Part shown: one piece after another, positions 50,917 through 61,850 of the stretch | How the letters are laid out: the number at the start of each line of letters is the position of its first letter | How positions within the stretch are numbered: position 1 is the first letter of the stretch | NCBI GenBank assembly: GCA_963691655.1 | Contig: OY829328.1 | Location: forward strand, 87,548,400-87,612,399 | Direction of reading: 5' to 3' | Source of the DNA: Toxonevra muliebris | Lineage: Eukaryota; Arthropoda; Insecta; Diptera; Pallopteridae | DNA length: 64,000 nucleotides | Notes under the pieces: model-generated | What the model saw: the letters and a program-made list of their open reading frames with translations, nothing else | Database searches by the model: none | What the model was told of the DNA's origin: nothing | Translations under genes and position numbers: made by a program

Positions 50917-51240
50917 TGGTCGCCGTAGTCTAGTGGTTAGTGTGCTGGACTGCTAGGTAGAGGTGCCCGGGTTCATATCTGTGGTCATAGGACATAACAG
51001 CATAAGTCAGTTTTTTGAATTTTACAGGAGAGCACTTCAAAGATTCAAATGCTAATAGAAATCTATTTGAGTTGTGCTATTTTTCCTTTAATATCTCTTC
51101 AACCACTGAACCGATATTCATAAAATTTTGACACAAATATGAAATCCGATATGAAGATTTCAATTATACTAATAACTCGAATTCAACAAAACTCGAGTTG
51201 TGTTGTTATGCCTTGTGACCACAGATATCTCGGCACACTC
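50917..51240 (+). mobile_element. tRNA-like element with inverted second end
   Basis: The left part (GGTCGCCGTAGTCTAGTGGT, then GTGTGCTGGAC) is a tRNA-like head related to the SINEs at 40185 and 20396, with a degraded B-box (GGGTTCATATC). The right end is an inverted copy: the complement of 51192-51240 matches GTGTGCCG...ATATCTGTGGTCA and GGCATAACA but lacks about 28 nt present on the left. No target duplication is clear. Confidence 0.6.
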
Positions 51241-51279
51241 AAATATCTAAAGTAAAAAATAAATATTTATTCTATACGG

Positions 51280-51400
51280 CACCACCACTTGGCTGGCAAT
51301 GGCAAACCTACAAGAGTAAAAAAATGCCAATGAATAGTTTTTCACTTCGCCGTTAGGATTCGGCATAAAACTGTAGCTCTCTTCCATTCGCTTATAAATA
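51280..51400 (+). repeat. fragment sharing the body of the 40.2-kb SINE
   Basis: The 51340-51395 segment (CGCCGTTAGGATTCGGCATA, AACTGTAGCTC) resembles the minus-strand body of the SINE at 40185 (CGCCGTTCGGAATCGGCGTT, AACTGTAGGTC). It may be a decayed SINE or a tail shared with its partner LINE. Confidence 0.5.
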
Positions 51401-51417
51401 TAACTCACTCAACATGA

Positions 51418-51696
51418 ATGGATGCGAAAAAGTCGGCCTTGGCCCTCCAGGGGCTGTTGTGCCATAAGAGTAGTAGTAGTACACCATTAGTGGATGTAGA
51501 AGACGTTGAAAGGGATAAGCTTTTAATTTCTTCCGAAAGCATTTTCATTCAAGTTCAAAAATCAAAATGTCTGAGATCTGTTAGTACCCCAGACAGAGTA
51601 ACTAAGAGGAAGGAAGAGGCTAGCAACCACTTGCGGACTGAGAGATTATGGAAAGGAAGGTTTAATTTTTTTTCCTTCAAAAAATATTTCTTTTAA
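51418..51696 (+). other. 92-codon open frame, not recognised
   Basis: ATG at 51418 opens a frame of mixed composition (MDAKKSALALQGLLCHKSSS at the start; RVTKRKEEASNHLRTERLW near the end), less repetitive than other open frames in the window. It follows directly on the SINE-like fragment, so it may be a remnant of a retroelement. I do not recognise a domain and do not claim a gene. Confidence 0.2.
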
Positions 51697-51954
51697 TCTC
51701 AGAGCATAATGGCGGAGATATTTGCCAGAAAAGGCGGGGGCTTATCTGCAAAACATCGCTTGGACCCACTAGTGCTCACCGTCCTTATCCAAAATTCTAC
51801 CTCAATAAGTTTTGATCGAATTTAATTGATTTTTTTTTTAATATGTATCTATATTTTTTTAGTTAAATTTTTAAAATTATACCCATATGAAAAGTGAGCG
51901 TGTTTTGGACTAAATTCGTTGGTTCGCCCATCAGTTATTCCGTACTAAAATTTA

Positions 51955-52165
51955 GTAGCAGGTGGGCGTGGCTTAATGATGATTTCTTAATTTTATATTC
52001 TGCATGGGCAAAATACTTTAACTAATTATACCGCAATTGCTAGAATTTCTTTCAACAATTTCAATATTTCACTTGCTTGGCAGGTGGGCGTGGTTAATAT
52101 CCAATTTTAATGATTTCCTCAATGATATCTCTCTTTTAAAAGCACCAGAAATGGGCGTGTTTGGT
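51955..52165 (+). repeat. repeated GGTGGGCGTGG motifs
   Basis: CAGGTGGGCGTGG occurs at about 51959 and 52081, and AATGGGCGTGTTTGG at about 52149. Each is followed by a similar AT-rich stretch. These could be degenerate units of a transposon or KLF-type GC boxes. Confidence 0.5.
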
Positions 52166-53255
52166 GTCATATTTTAATATTACTTCAACCGGAATCAAAT
52201 TTCTTGTTTTGGACCAAGCAGACCACCAAGGACATAGAACAGTACAACAGCGAATTTCATGCAACAACAACTCAGGAAAGAAGCACAAGAAGAACCAACC
52301 ACAAAAAAGGATTCTGAGCATTTTAAAGAAACAAGTTTGTTGAGCGAGGCCAGATTTGTGTTTGAGGTGAGCGTCGGTTCTGGCTGCAATCGGTTCAGCA
52401 TTGCATGCTGATTACTTGAATAAATAAGCCTGCCACGCCTTCTTGTGTGTGCGTAACAAACAAACATTAGATCTTGAAAAGTTTTAAAAGTAATTTCAAT
52501 TGACGGTTTATTGTTACCAACTATGAGCTGTAGCAATTCGCAACACTATTTGCACGCAAATCACCGAAAACATTGCTAGTGTTGAAGCTGTTGCTGCTAC
52601 TGGTAGAGTAGAGAGTGTGGAAATGTGCTGTCAGAGAGTCAGTCACATTTGTTTCGTTTTTTCCCCGTTGCTGACTGTCTTTGCTAGTTTCTTTTTTTCT
52701 GTTTCTGGTGCAATAATTGTAGGTGGGGCTAATACATACCATATGTATGTATGTAAGTTGTTCGTAAATACAATATGAAACTATGAGTGTACAAATTTAC
52801 TTCTGAAAACTTGAGGAAACTGTGTGAAGAAATACTTGAATATGCATAAAAATTCGCTTCAGTGCATATAACTAGCAAAACCAATATTTCAAAATCTTAT
52901 ACACTTTTATATATTGCACAGCTTTAGCGATATATCGTAGTTATTTTATTAGTTTATCAAGCATGAGCGCGCGCGCAAATTCAAATTCTCGTCAAGGTAA
53001 TAACCAAAGATTTTTCTTTCCTATGTCATCAGCTTTCGACTTAATACCGGTAATTACAAAGTTTTGCATAAGTTTGTATGAGAATGTTAAACATTTCTGA
53101 AAGCACGGTTCCGGCAAAAGTAATGAGAAGGCACTATCAATAACGTGACTCAATTGCTTTGCTTTGATGCATTCATGTCAAAGCGTTACTACTTTTAAGC
53201 CATACGGATTCGGCAAGAACTTAACTCTATGTTATATAATGATGCATAAAATTGG
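52166..53255. other. proximal mam intron, no gene seen
   Basis: Moderately AT-rich sequence between the GC-box repeats and the mam donor. Open frames overlap on both strands without recognisable similarity. Confidence 0.55.
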
Positions 53256-53267
53256 TCTACTTACCAC
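53256..53267 (-). other. 5' splice site of the mam first coding exon
   Basis: Minus-strand GTG|GTAAGTAG is a near-perfect donor. The exon ends at 53265 and the intron starts at 53264. It leaves 360 complete codons (phase 0), and coding similarity to Mastermind stops here: the open frame continues only ten codons with no family resemblance. Confidence 0.93.
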
Positions 53268-54344
53268 ATGTACGCTGCTTTGTAGATTCCCCGCCATGAG
53301 TGATGCCTCTGTTGGTTTTTTCTCCGCCTTTTTGGCTGCACGCTTATTTTTGGTCTCGAGAAAACGCTTCTGCAGCGTGGTCGTCTCGTGATTTTGTTGC
53401 TCGCAGACAGTGTTGAAGGTTTGTTCGTAACGTGGTACGGATTCGGTTTGTCGCCGTCGATAAACTTCGATGCGTTTTCGCAGTCGATCGACCATGTGCT
53501 GTCGCTTGGCTGGGACCACACCATCGTTGATGCCGCCGGGTTGTGGAATTCCGACGCCGACGCCGCCGCCGCCAAGAGCTGCTGCTGCTGCCGCTGCCGC
53601 CGTGGCTGCCGCTGCGGCTGCTGCCGATGCAGCGCTGACATTTCCATTGTTGCCAGTGCCAATACCGCCGCCATGTCCGCCGCCCGCCGTTGCTGCTCCA
53701 ACGCCTCCACCGCCGCCGCCAGCTCCTGGTCCAACTCCAATTGTTGTTGGATTGAAGGGGGAATGTGTTTGCTGCTGTTGTTGTTGTTGTGGATGTTGCT
53801 GCTGTTGTGGATGTTTTTGCTGTTGCACATTTGTTTGTTGCTGCTGCTGCGGCTGCGTGTGCTGCGCGTGCTGCTGCTGCTGCTGTTGTTGCGGATGTTG
53901 CTGTTGCTGCGGATGTTGTTGCTGTGGATGATGTGCTTGTTGCTGGTGATGCTGCTGCTGTTGCTGCACTTGTATATGTTGCTGCTGCTGCACATTATGC
54001 AATTGCTGTTGTTGTGATGCGTGCAATTGTTGATGCTGCTGCAATTGTAGACTTTGTAAACTTTGTTGCTGATGCAATTGATGTTGCAGATGCTGTTGCT
54101 GTTGTTGCTGTTGCAATTGCAGGTTAAGTTGTTGATGGTGGCGCTGCTGCTGATGTTGCTGTGGATTGTGGTGTTGTTGCTGCTGATGCTGTTGATGTTG
54201 TTGATGATGTTGTTGCTGCTGCTGCTGTTGATGATGTTGCTGCTGCTGTTGTTGTGGTTGCTGGTGCTGTTGTTGCTGGTGTTGCTGTTGGGCGGCGGCT
54301 GCCTGATTGGCGCTCTGAAATACAGGAAGACCTCCTGCATCCAT
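53265..54344 (-). CDS. mam: mastermind, first coding exon (residues 1-360), partial CDS
   Basis: This exon encodes the N-terminus of Mastermind, the nuclear co-activator that joins Su(H)/CSL and the Notch intracellular domain in a ternary complex and recruits the transcription machinery. The protein starts [14 protein letters not shown]. Residues about 15-193 are a long Gln/His-rich tract, about 194-275 are Gly/Ala-rich with an alanine run near 238-257, and about 280-343 form the conserved basic MamL-1 helix ([20 protein letters not shown], then [15 protein letters not shown] and [18 protein letters not shown]). The start is the first in-frame ATG after an in-frame TGA (54471-54473). The context before the ATG is TTT, which is weak, and a longer open frame exists only if TTG is taken as start. 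The reading frame runs 10 codons past the donor, but GTG|GTAAGT ends the exon in phase 0. The rest of the protein (about 1,600 residues in Drosophila, from memory) lies beyond the window. The antisense frames here are open only because of the CAG/CAA repeats. Confidence 0.97.
53767..54302 (-). repeat. CAG/CAA (Gln/His) repeat tract within mam
   Basis: This is a dense, interrupted array of CAG, CAA and CAT codons on the minus strand, giving about 180 residues of mostly Gln and His. Mixed codons (CAG with CAA) interrupt pure runs. It creates long low-complexity open frames on both strands that should not be annotated as genes. Confidence 0.9.
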
Positions 54345-54573
54345 AAATACAAATTTTTTGTTGTTGTTGTGTTGTTTTACTTGTCCTTGTTCGGCGCGTT
54401 TCGGTTGACTTCGTGTAAAATACGAAGCGTACCGAAGTGTACCGACGATGAGGAACAAGCAGCAAGCACTTCAACCTTGGGTGTTGTGTGATGACCTTGA
54501 TACTAGGTTATAAATGTTGTTGAGGATAATGATTTCTTTTTCGTTTGACCTTAGGATGGATATATGTGTGACC

Positions 54574-54633
54574 CTAATCCTTAGTTGTAGCGTTAAGTTT
54601 ACAAGTAACCGAATTCATAATTGATCCATTCAT
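54574..54633 (-). other. upstream ORF 2 in the mam 5'UTR (19 codons)
   Basis: A second ATG within upstream ORF 1, in a different frame, opens 19 codons (MNGSIMNSVTCKLNATTKD) and ends at TAG. A ribosome missing the first ATG would still meet this one before the mam start. No conservation data are available. Confidence 0.45.
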
Positions 54634-54664
54634 ACACACGGGTACCAACTAAAAGCGGTTTCAT
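54599..54664 (-). other. upstream ORF 1 in the mam 5'UTR (21 codons)
   Basis: An ATG 10 nt downstream of the splice acceptor sits in a favourable context (AAAA before ATG) and opens 21 codons ending in TAA. It begins MKPLLVGTRVYEW. It overlaps the second upstream ORF in another frame and ends 254 nt before the mam start. Such an ORF would be expected to reduce translation of mam, but function is inference only. Confidence 0.5.
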
Positions 54665-54674
54665 TTTTCAAAAT

Positions 54675-54702
54675 CTGCAAAGGAAAAACAGAAAAATATG
54701 TG
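54675..54702 (-). other. 3' splice site of the mam first coding exon
   Basis: On the minus strand a pyrimidine-rich tract (TTTTTCTGTTTTTCCTTTG) leads into CAG with the last G at 54675. The exon would begin at 54674, 330 nt before the mam ATG. It is the best acceptor I found between the in-frame stop and the neighbouring AT-rich sequence. Confidence 0.8.
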
Positions 54703-57700
54703 ATTAGTTAAACGATTCTGGAATTATGGCTTCTTCTACTATTATGCCACAAAAATTGTGACTTGACTTCAAAGTAAGTTTAACCCCAGAACTCCTTTGT
54801 TACTCTTTCATACATTTACTTTTGAATATTCATTTTTTTTTTTCAATTTCAACACATCTCCCCTTTATAATATTCCAGCAACTAAGTTTAACAACTGATT
54901 TACTACATGCATTTATTTATATATGATTAAATGCACGTACACTCTGTGCATAATCAAAACAGACTAACCGAATTTTCTTGGAATATATCAAGTTCAAGAA
55001 TTTCTATAATTCGAAAATTAACAAATTATGAATTATTCGGAATTGTACGTGTGGTTATTGCAATTGGTTAGATATATATATTCAAAACTCGAAACATTAT
55101 CCAGATCGTTATCAAAAGATTGGATTTAATTTGCATAGATTATTTTCATTCTTATAAGAAATGGTATGGTCTCACCAGAGCATCTAGAGATTGCGGAAAT
55201 GGGAGGAGTTTACTTTTTTCGTACCGTGCCCGCTCCACTTCTGGCACTATAACAATTCTATATATTTTTGCAAACTTGAAGCCTCGAAACAGTCCTTCAG
55301 ATACTTGAAGAATATTCAGAATTTGGGTTTGAGGCAAACTCTGCCCCATAAATTATCGTTCACAGCTTATATGGTTTTATTTTTTGAGAAACCCATGCAG
55401 TAGCTTCATAGAATAGATCAAGCTGATATGCTGGTTCAAAATAAGTTAAAGCAATTGGTGGTCGTCGGTTATTTATTCGACTATTGAAATATATAGCTGA
55501 AGTGCCGGACTTTTATATAAAAATTCTTGTTCACAGTTCCCAAATAACACATGATTGTAGGCGTTTTAAAATTCCAAATCACAAAAAAATTTGCCCATTC
55601 AAATGAATCCAATTAATTCTCAGCTGAGTTCTTCGTGACGTATAATCCACCGATCATCAATAATCTAATGATCAGAAATAGAGATCTTCAATGATTTTCG
55701 GAACTTTCAGAGAAGTTCTGTAATTACTTCTGCAATAGCAACAACTAAACATCTGCGACACAGAACATTAAATTGAATTGAACACTTTGAGTTCACGAAT
55801 CAAACACGATCACAATTTCAAAACCACAAGGTTGTTTTTAAATGAATTGCTTCATACATAGGAGATACATTAATTAGATTACACCAATGAATTGTTTCAT
55901 AAAGTTAAGTAATTCACCGATAAGTTTTCCGTGATCTTTAGTGATCCCCAAAACAATTTTTGCTTAGCGTTTCGGATCTTCAGTAATCCATTAGTGATCT
56001 CAAGTGATCTACACTAAGAAAGATTTCATAATGCGCACACATTAAAAACAGTCACTTAAATGCTGCTACTATTCCAAAAAAAAAACAAAAAAAATGCAAT
56101 TAGAAAAATACAAAAACTCAAAAGTAGCAAACAAAATTAACAAACGATTACAAAAAAACTTTTGGATACAAGAAAAACTTCAGGAGTTGTTGAGTAACTA
56201 AAACAACAATAAAAAAAATCTATGAAGTTGCAACAATTCGGCGCGAAATGATGTCGAATAATTACAGTGAAACTGACACGATGCAAAACACTTGGAAAAT
56301 AAAAACAAACACGCACACACACTCACGCACGCATAAAACGGTTAGGCACGCTTCAAAGTATGCTACAAAAAAATAGAAGCATTTAATTTACGCAAAGAAA
56401 AACAAAAAAAAAAAAAAACTTCTTCAAGTAAACTTAGAAGTAAAAAATTCGCAATTGTTTGTTTGATTTTTGTAATCAAAAAACACGTCGACGACGAAAA
56501 ATATTTGTAAATAAAAGTCAAAACAACAGAAAATATATGAGAGCAACAAAATAAAAAACTGGATTACTTCGCTCTAATGTCGATGACTGACTGACAGACA
56601 GACAGAAGATACAATTGTATAAAGCGATGTGTTGTGAATGTGGCAATGGCAAGGCAAGGCAAGCACAAAATGCGAGGCGAGCGAGTGAAGTAGCAGCAAG
56701 CAGCCAACAGCAGAGGAGTCAACCTCACGCTGTATGTATGAGAGTGAGTGAGTGAGTTTGTTGCTCGGGTCGAACAACGAGACGCTAACGACAACGACAT
56801 CGACGACGTTTGAATGGATGTGGATGGATGGATGGATAGATTTGCTTGGCTGCTTGGTTGGTTACTTGCTCGGTTAGTTAGTTGACTGCCTGGCTGGCTA
56901 AATAGCTCTGGCTGATTCTGGCTGATTCTGGCTGCTTGCTTGGTTATTGATGTTGGTTGATTTGTTGGCTTTATTGGAAAAAATATAGCACTGTACAGTG
57001 AGTGCACTGAACAGCGACAGTTGTTTTCCAACTCATATATAACTAGTTAGCTAGTAGCTGGGTAGCGCTGGCTGGCTTACTGGTTGGCTGACTAAATTGC
57101 AATCATTTTCAAGACCTACCTAAATAAAAACTTACCAAAAGAAACAATCAAACGAACCAGTAAACAAATCAACATTAACGAACAAACAATAACGAACCAA
57201 CGAACAATATAACAACACAACATACCGTAAGTAGTACGAATAAACGAACAGCCGAACGAACAAACGACCGAACCAACCAACCAAAACACCAGCATTGCAG
57301 CAAATGTAACAAGTTGGTGGCTAGCTAACTCAGAAATGTCGAGCAATCTTGGGTGTTTCTGTTGTTGATGGTTAGTGTTGGTGTTTGGGACTCCACAAAT
57401 GCATTTTTATATCATTTCGGGTGGTGGTGTGGTGAGCGCGAAGCATGCGAGTTATAAACTCATCGTAGTAAGTACGTATATAATATTCCTTTTCTACTCA
57501 AGCCTCAGAGTAAAGCAAAGCAAAGCAGTGAGTGAGTGTCTGAATCAGTGTCGTTTTCTTATGCATTAATCGGGAGGGTAACATCGATTTTGTGACGCTG
57601 TGCGACACCAGCGCCGTACAACAAAACAAACAAAAACGTTTTGCTAATTTTGTGAGTAGACGAGACAGACACCACCGACTACGACGATGGCTACGGTGTG

Positions 57701-57787
57701 GATATGTATATGCAAAAGCAGCTGAACTGAACTGAACTGAGCTGAAACACAAGAAACAGATCAAACAAGTGAAGTTATCGAAATGTA
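54703..57787. other. upstream mam intron or 5' flank, no coding gene seen
   Basis: Includes degenerate GATC-type repeats (55650-56012) and a block of TGGCTG/GGTTGG simple repeats (56840-57100) that yields a Gln/Ser/Thr-rich open frame on the minus strand. A consensus donor-like GGTAAGTTT lies on the minus strand near 57133. Confidence 0.55.
55650..56012. repeat. degenerate TGATCTTCAGTGATC-type repeats
   Basis: GATCTTCA, GTGATC and TAATC variants recur irregularly; most regular at 55930-56012. Confidence 0.4.
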
Positions 57788-58047
57788 GGGTGGAAAGCTT
57801 AATGCATAAAGTACCAGATAGTGAAAAAAAAATTTGAATTATTTAGCAAAAAAATATTAATTTTTAGTATCACAACAATGTTTAAACTCTTCCAAAAATA
57901 AATCAAGATAGTAACAATTGAGAGCATGTCACTGATTGCATTCTCTCTCTCTGAACTAAAGTGAACTAAGTGTTCATATGCTCACTCTCTTCTCGTTTTA
58001 TTTTCATTTAATTCCTATATTACTTTGATCTATTGAACTTTCCACCC
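57788..58047. mobile_element. 260-bp MITE, TA target site, GGGTGGAAAG ends
   Basis: GGGTGGAAAGCTTAAT at the left matches the complement of GGGTGGAAAGTTCAAT at the right. Both are flanked by TA (57786-57787, 58048-58049). The GGGTGG start is shared with the 29.6-kb element, suggesting related Tc1/mariner-type ends. Non-coding. Confidence 0.78.
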
Positions 58048-59329
58048 TATACTTACTTGTAATCCCTAAAATTAGCGAACACGCGAGCGTTATCGAAAAA
58101 TTATTTAACTTCACATGCAAATTGTTTGCTGGCATATTGTAAAATTGAAATTAACTGAAAACGTCAATATGCTCAAAGAGCAAGACCAGATACAACAGAA
58201 AGATAAGAAACAATGTAGAGAGAGGAAGAAAAAGAGAGTTAGGCAAATCAGCAGTTATCTAGCACTGCAGAGCGCGTCATAACAGACGAAAAACAAAACC
58301 TGTTTTTGGTTGAATGAATATTATTTTGATTGGTAGCATATCATGCATATCACATTATATGTATATGGTAGTTAGATATATGAATATTTCAGTTGTAAGA
58401 TATTTCAAGCGACAGGTACTTATGCTCGAAGACGAGTGAAGCTTGTGGTTTTAATATATTTATAGTATTATAAAGTACTTCAGTTGCTGACATCAGTCTT
58501 CAAGCACTGTCGTCAGCAGAAATACATTTCAATTCCAGTATATCTTAACCCATGCATGCTCAACACTTTTCAAACGGTTTGGTTGAGCCTAATTTCAGAT
58601 CGCTATCTTGTTGTATAACGAAAACGTCTACCTAGAACGCGCTACTAGATAACTAGTCGAATAAAATTAGATAAATGAAAGGCTTTTGAAAAGTCTCTAG
58701 CACCTACTCACAGTTAACCCTTACAATACATCTTTTTAGTCGAGCTAGAAATATAACGTTTGTGTTAAATTTATGATTGTCTAGGACTTCGAAAAGAAAC
58801 CTTATTTGTGCTTTATTCAAGATTGAAATATTAAACTTCTGAAGCTATATGGCTATGGCCAATTCTTTTTAAATTGATTTCAGACTTGAGTTCGAAACGC
58901 ATAACTATAAAATATCAAATGGTCGGCAATCAAAAATCATAAAGAACCTAATATATCAAATGTTATTATTAGAGATTAAAGTGAGTATTACCTTATGATA
59001 TCAAATCCATAAAAGGTTAATTTTTGATCTATCAGTATATAAAACAGAGCATGAAACTCTTTTAACTTTTATCAAAAAGTTTTCAAAATAAAAGTTTTTA
59101 TAAACTTTTATTCCCGAAAGTTAAAAATGATGATCGGAAGTAAGAGTTTTGAAATAACTCTTTTTTTAATTTTTAATTTAAAAACCATAAAAACAAATGG
59201 AAAATTGTTAGTTTTTGAAGACTACTTTTTCCTTTCTTATTTCTACTCCCATTTTTTATTAATATTTTCGTTTGATAGTTCACTAATTTCAAATTGTTTT
59301 TGTAATTTTCCAATTTTAGAGGGTCTAAA

Positions 59330-59560
59330 AAAAAATTGTAGAAAAAGTGCTTAAAAAAGTAGTAGAAAAATAGTAAAAATATTAGTAGAAAAAGTATAGT
59401 AAAAAATAGTAGTAAAAAAAATAGGGCAAAATAAAATAAAAAAAAATTGTAGGAAAAGTACTTAAAAAAGTAGTAGAAAAATTGTAAAAATATTAGTAGA
59501 AAAAGTAGTAAAAAATAGTAGTAAAAAAATAGGACAAAATAGGAGTAGAGAAAAAGTATT
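59330..59560 (+). repeat. two-copy tandem repeat, 111-bp period
   Basis: Two near-identical units begin AAAAATTGTAG (ATTGTA ends at 59340 and 59451) and share AAAAAAGTAGTAGAAAAA, TATTAGTAGAAAAAGTA and the TAGGGCAAAA or TAGGACAAAA end. Both are internally built of GTAGAAAAA units, and looser units continue to about 59640. Confidence 0.8.
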
Positions 59561-61329
59561 AGAAAGTATTGTAGAAAATTAGAGTAGAAAAAGTACTCGA
59601 AAGTAGTGAGAAAAAGTAGAGCAGGAAATAGTAAGAAATATGCAGTAGGGCCCCACAGACCTTTAACCCTGTTCTGTCCTGAAGTTGCCCGAGAGCAACT
59701 TCACCCCTTTGCCGTCTTAAAGCAAAGGCTATGATTGATTTTTTTTCTTTAAATTAAGTAGTTAATAACAGGTTTCTCACCTGCAAATTTTATCCTAAAC
59801 TCCTGAATCCTGAACATTACACAAAGCTTGAGAAGATGGCAATAAATATAACATCCAAACAACTCAGATTCAAACCCAAATGATTTTAGGTATTCATTTG
59901 GGTTTTAAACAAATATCTATACTCCTTAGTCAAGCAAGGCAAACATGCACTGTAATCTATTATCAAGGGTCATCAATATATTCAAAAGTTCATTAAATGT
60001 GTGCTCGCATATTGAAATCAATACTTCCAACCAACAACAATCTATTATACAAATTACATTCACTCTCAGTTAGTCAAGTCATGCTATCGTGCATACAGAC
60101 TTCACAGTAACAACAACAAAATTTCGTCATAATTGTTTATTAGAAGAGACGACACCCCTGCCTGACTCCCTTGCCTCCCTGACTGCTTGCTTACGTAGTA
60201 GTCATTTCACAATGATAATATTAAACGAGAGAAAGAGAAAACATCCACCCCCTCCCCAAAAATAAAAAAAGCAACAAAAAAAAAACACAGCAAACGACAC
60301 CAAATAAACGCGTGCCCTTACAATTACACCTTATACAGAGAGTTTATGAGATGAGCACTACATACGAAATAAATATCCCACAAATTGTTATGGGTGGGTT
60401 ATATATTTTGGTCGTTTGGCTTGCCTCGAATGTACTCCTGCACGCCGGCCACCCTTCTGCTGCCAACGATTGGCTTCATAGTATTTATACACTTCGTTCT
60501 GTTAGTGGCTGGCTGGCTGCCTGGCTGACTCGTGTATGCCGCTCTCGTGTGTGTCGTCATTTCTTGTGTGAGTCGTTGTTGATTTCGTAGCCGCAGCCAT
60601 CGTCGTCGTCGTCGTTTTCCGACGCTGTTTTATAAACGCGTGAGCGGCCGGCGTTGTACGCCTCGCATTTAATATATAAACTGCTGTTGCTGTAAAATCG
60701 CCGCCTTTATTCTCTTGCTTTGTGTGTTAGCTTCATTTCGTTTATGTTTTATCGTTGCTATTTATTAACGCTATGTGTGGTGTGGTGTGTTTTGTCTGTT
60801 TTCAGCGTTCTGCACCTGCTATTTTTACTGTTTGCCTGTTCAAATGCTTGCTGATGTTCAGACGCGAGATGTTGGCTGTTCGTTGCTTGTCGTGAACATC
60901 ACCGCTTTTTGTACGTGAGTTATGCTTTGGAAGTAAGCATGCATGAATAAGCGACTGCAGCGCAGCAAGTTATGGATTTGTTTGTTCGCTTTCTTGTTGT
61001 TCAAAGTTGCTGCTGCAACGACAACAAAGTTTGCTTTTTTTTTCTTTTTATTTAGTGGGTAACTCTACATTTCCTGTTTTTTGTTTTGATAAGTTGTTTC
61101 TAGTTGTTAGTAGTTTCTGGCTTTGACCATAGATACTATACGACCTTGAAGTTTGTGTTTATACGCTTATGAATGAAAAAAGAAATTATCAGCTTGAAGC
61201 AAAACAAAGTTTAAACTTTGCAAATTCCATCAGCCGAAAATAGGTAGCTAGAATCATTGAGAATAACGCCTGTTTAAACTAATTGAATACTATAAGTTTT
61301 CCTATGGTTACAAGATCTAATCATTCTCG

Positions 61330-61850
61330 TTCTGTTTTTGTAGCTTGCTTACTTTTGAAATACTAACATCAGGAACACTTTTCTACGTCTGTCTAACTTT
61401 CCAGCTTCTTGTAAACTGACTTTTCTCATACACTTTTATATTTCTTAACTCTGAAAGGTTTCCTTACTTACCCTACCAACTTCTGAAACATATTCCTACT
61501 CGGGAAGATCTGTTCACCTTGAGGGAACTTCTTAACTAGAAGAACTTCCCCTTTTCTGAAAAACTTTTTTACGTCTAGAATATCTCCTAAAGTCAATTCC
61601 AACTTATCAAGAATTTTTACACTGTTGATACGCTTTCCTAGTTCTAGCAGACTTTCCTACTTCATTTAGAATATCTTACTTTTGACAGACTCCCTTTCTT
61701 TTGGCAGACTACCCTACTTTTGCAAAGCTGCCCTTTCTCCTAGAAAACTTTATATAAGTTCTGGAAGTCTTTTTTCATCTTTTCAGCTTCAGTTTTCTCC
61801 ATCTGCGAAATATTTCTTAATTTCTTAAAAATTTACTCTTAGGTACTTAT
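61330..61850. repeat. degenerate pyrimidine-rich ~25-30-bp repeats
   Basis: Units on the pattern CTTTCCTACTTCTGAAAGACT recur with heavy divergence over about 500 bp. On the mam strand this is purine-rich. No coding frame. Confidence 0.45.

Larger units (their letters stand above)
1..53264 (-). other. mam intron following the first coding exon (incomplete)
   Basis: From the donor at 53264 to the left edge there is no further exon that I can recognise as Mastermind: no Q/N/G-rich coding block with an acceptor and no conserved protein domain. The intron is therefore at least 53 kb. It is filled with microsatellites and small mobile elements, listed separately, and carries one strong candidate recursive splice site. 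A short or poorly conserved exon could have been missed. Confidence 0.75.
54345..54674 (-). other. mam: mam 5'UTR part of the first coding exon
   Basis: This is the untranslated 330 nt between the splice acceptor and the mam ATG. It carries an in-frame TGA at 54471-54473, which supports the chosen start, and two overlapping upstream ORFs close to the acceptor (54599-54664 and 54574-54633). The presence of an acceptor means at least one further non-coding exon lies upstream, at higher coordinates. The boundaries are inferred from splice signals, not transcripts. Confidence 0.8.

Noticed and set aside
53232..54458. Longer 408-codon frame over the mam exon
   Set aside because: Its upstream start is TTG, not ATG, and the last ten codons lie beyond a consensus donor. 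The supported coding part is 53265-54344.
53388..54491. Plus-strand open frames of 120-209 codons opposite mam
   Set aside because: They are antisense translations of CAG/CAA repeats (poly-Cys, poly-Leu, poly-Ala) with no independent support.
56564..57031. 155-codon minus-strand open frame upstream of mam
   Set aside because: Ser/Thr/Gln/Pro-rich translation of GGTTGG/TGGCTG simple repeats; no splice context linking it to mam.
59770..59785. CAG|GTGAGA in the upstream intron
   Set aside because: No pyrimidine tract before the AG.
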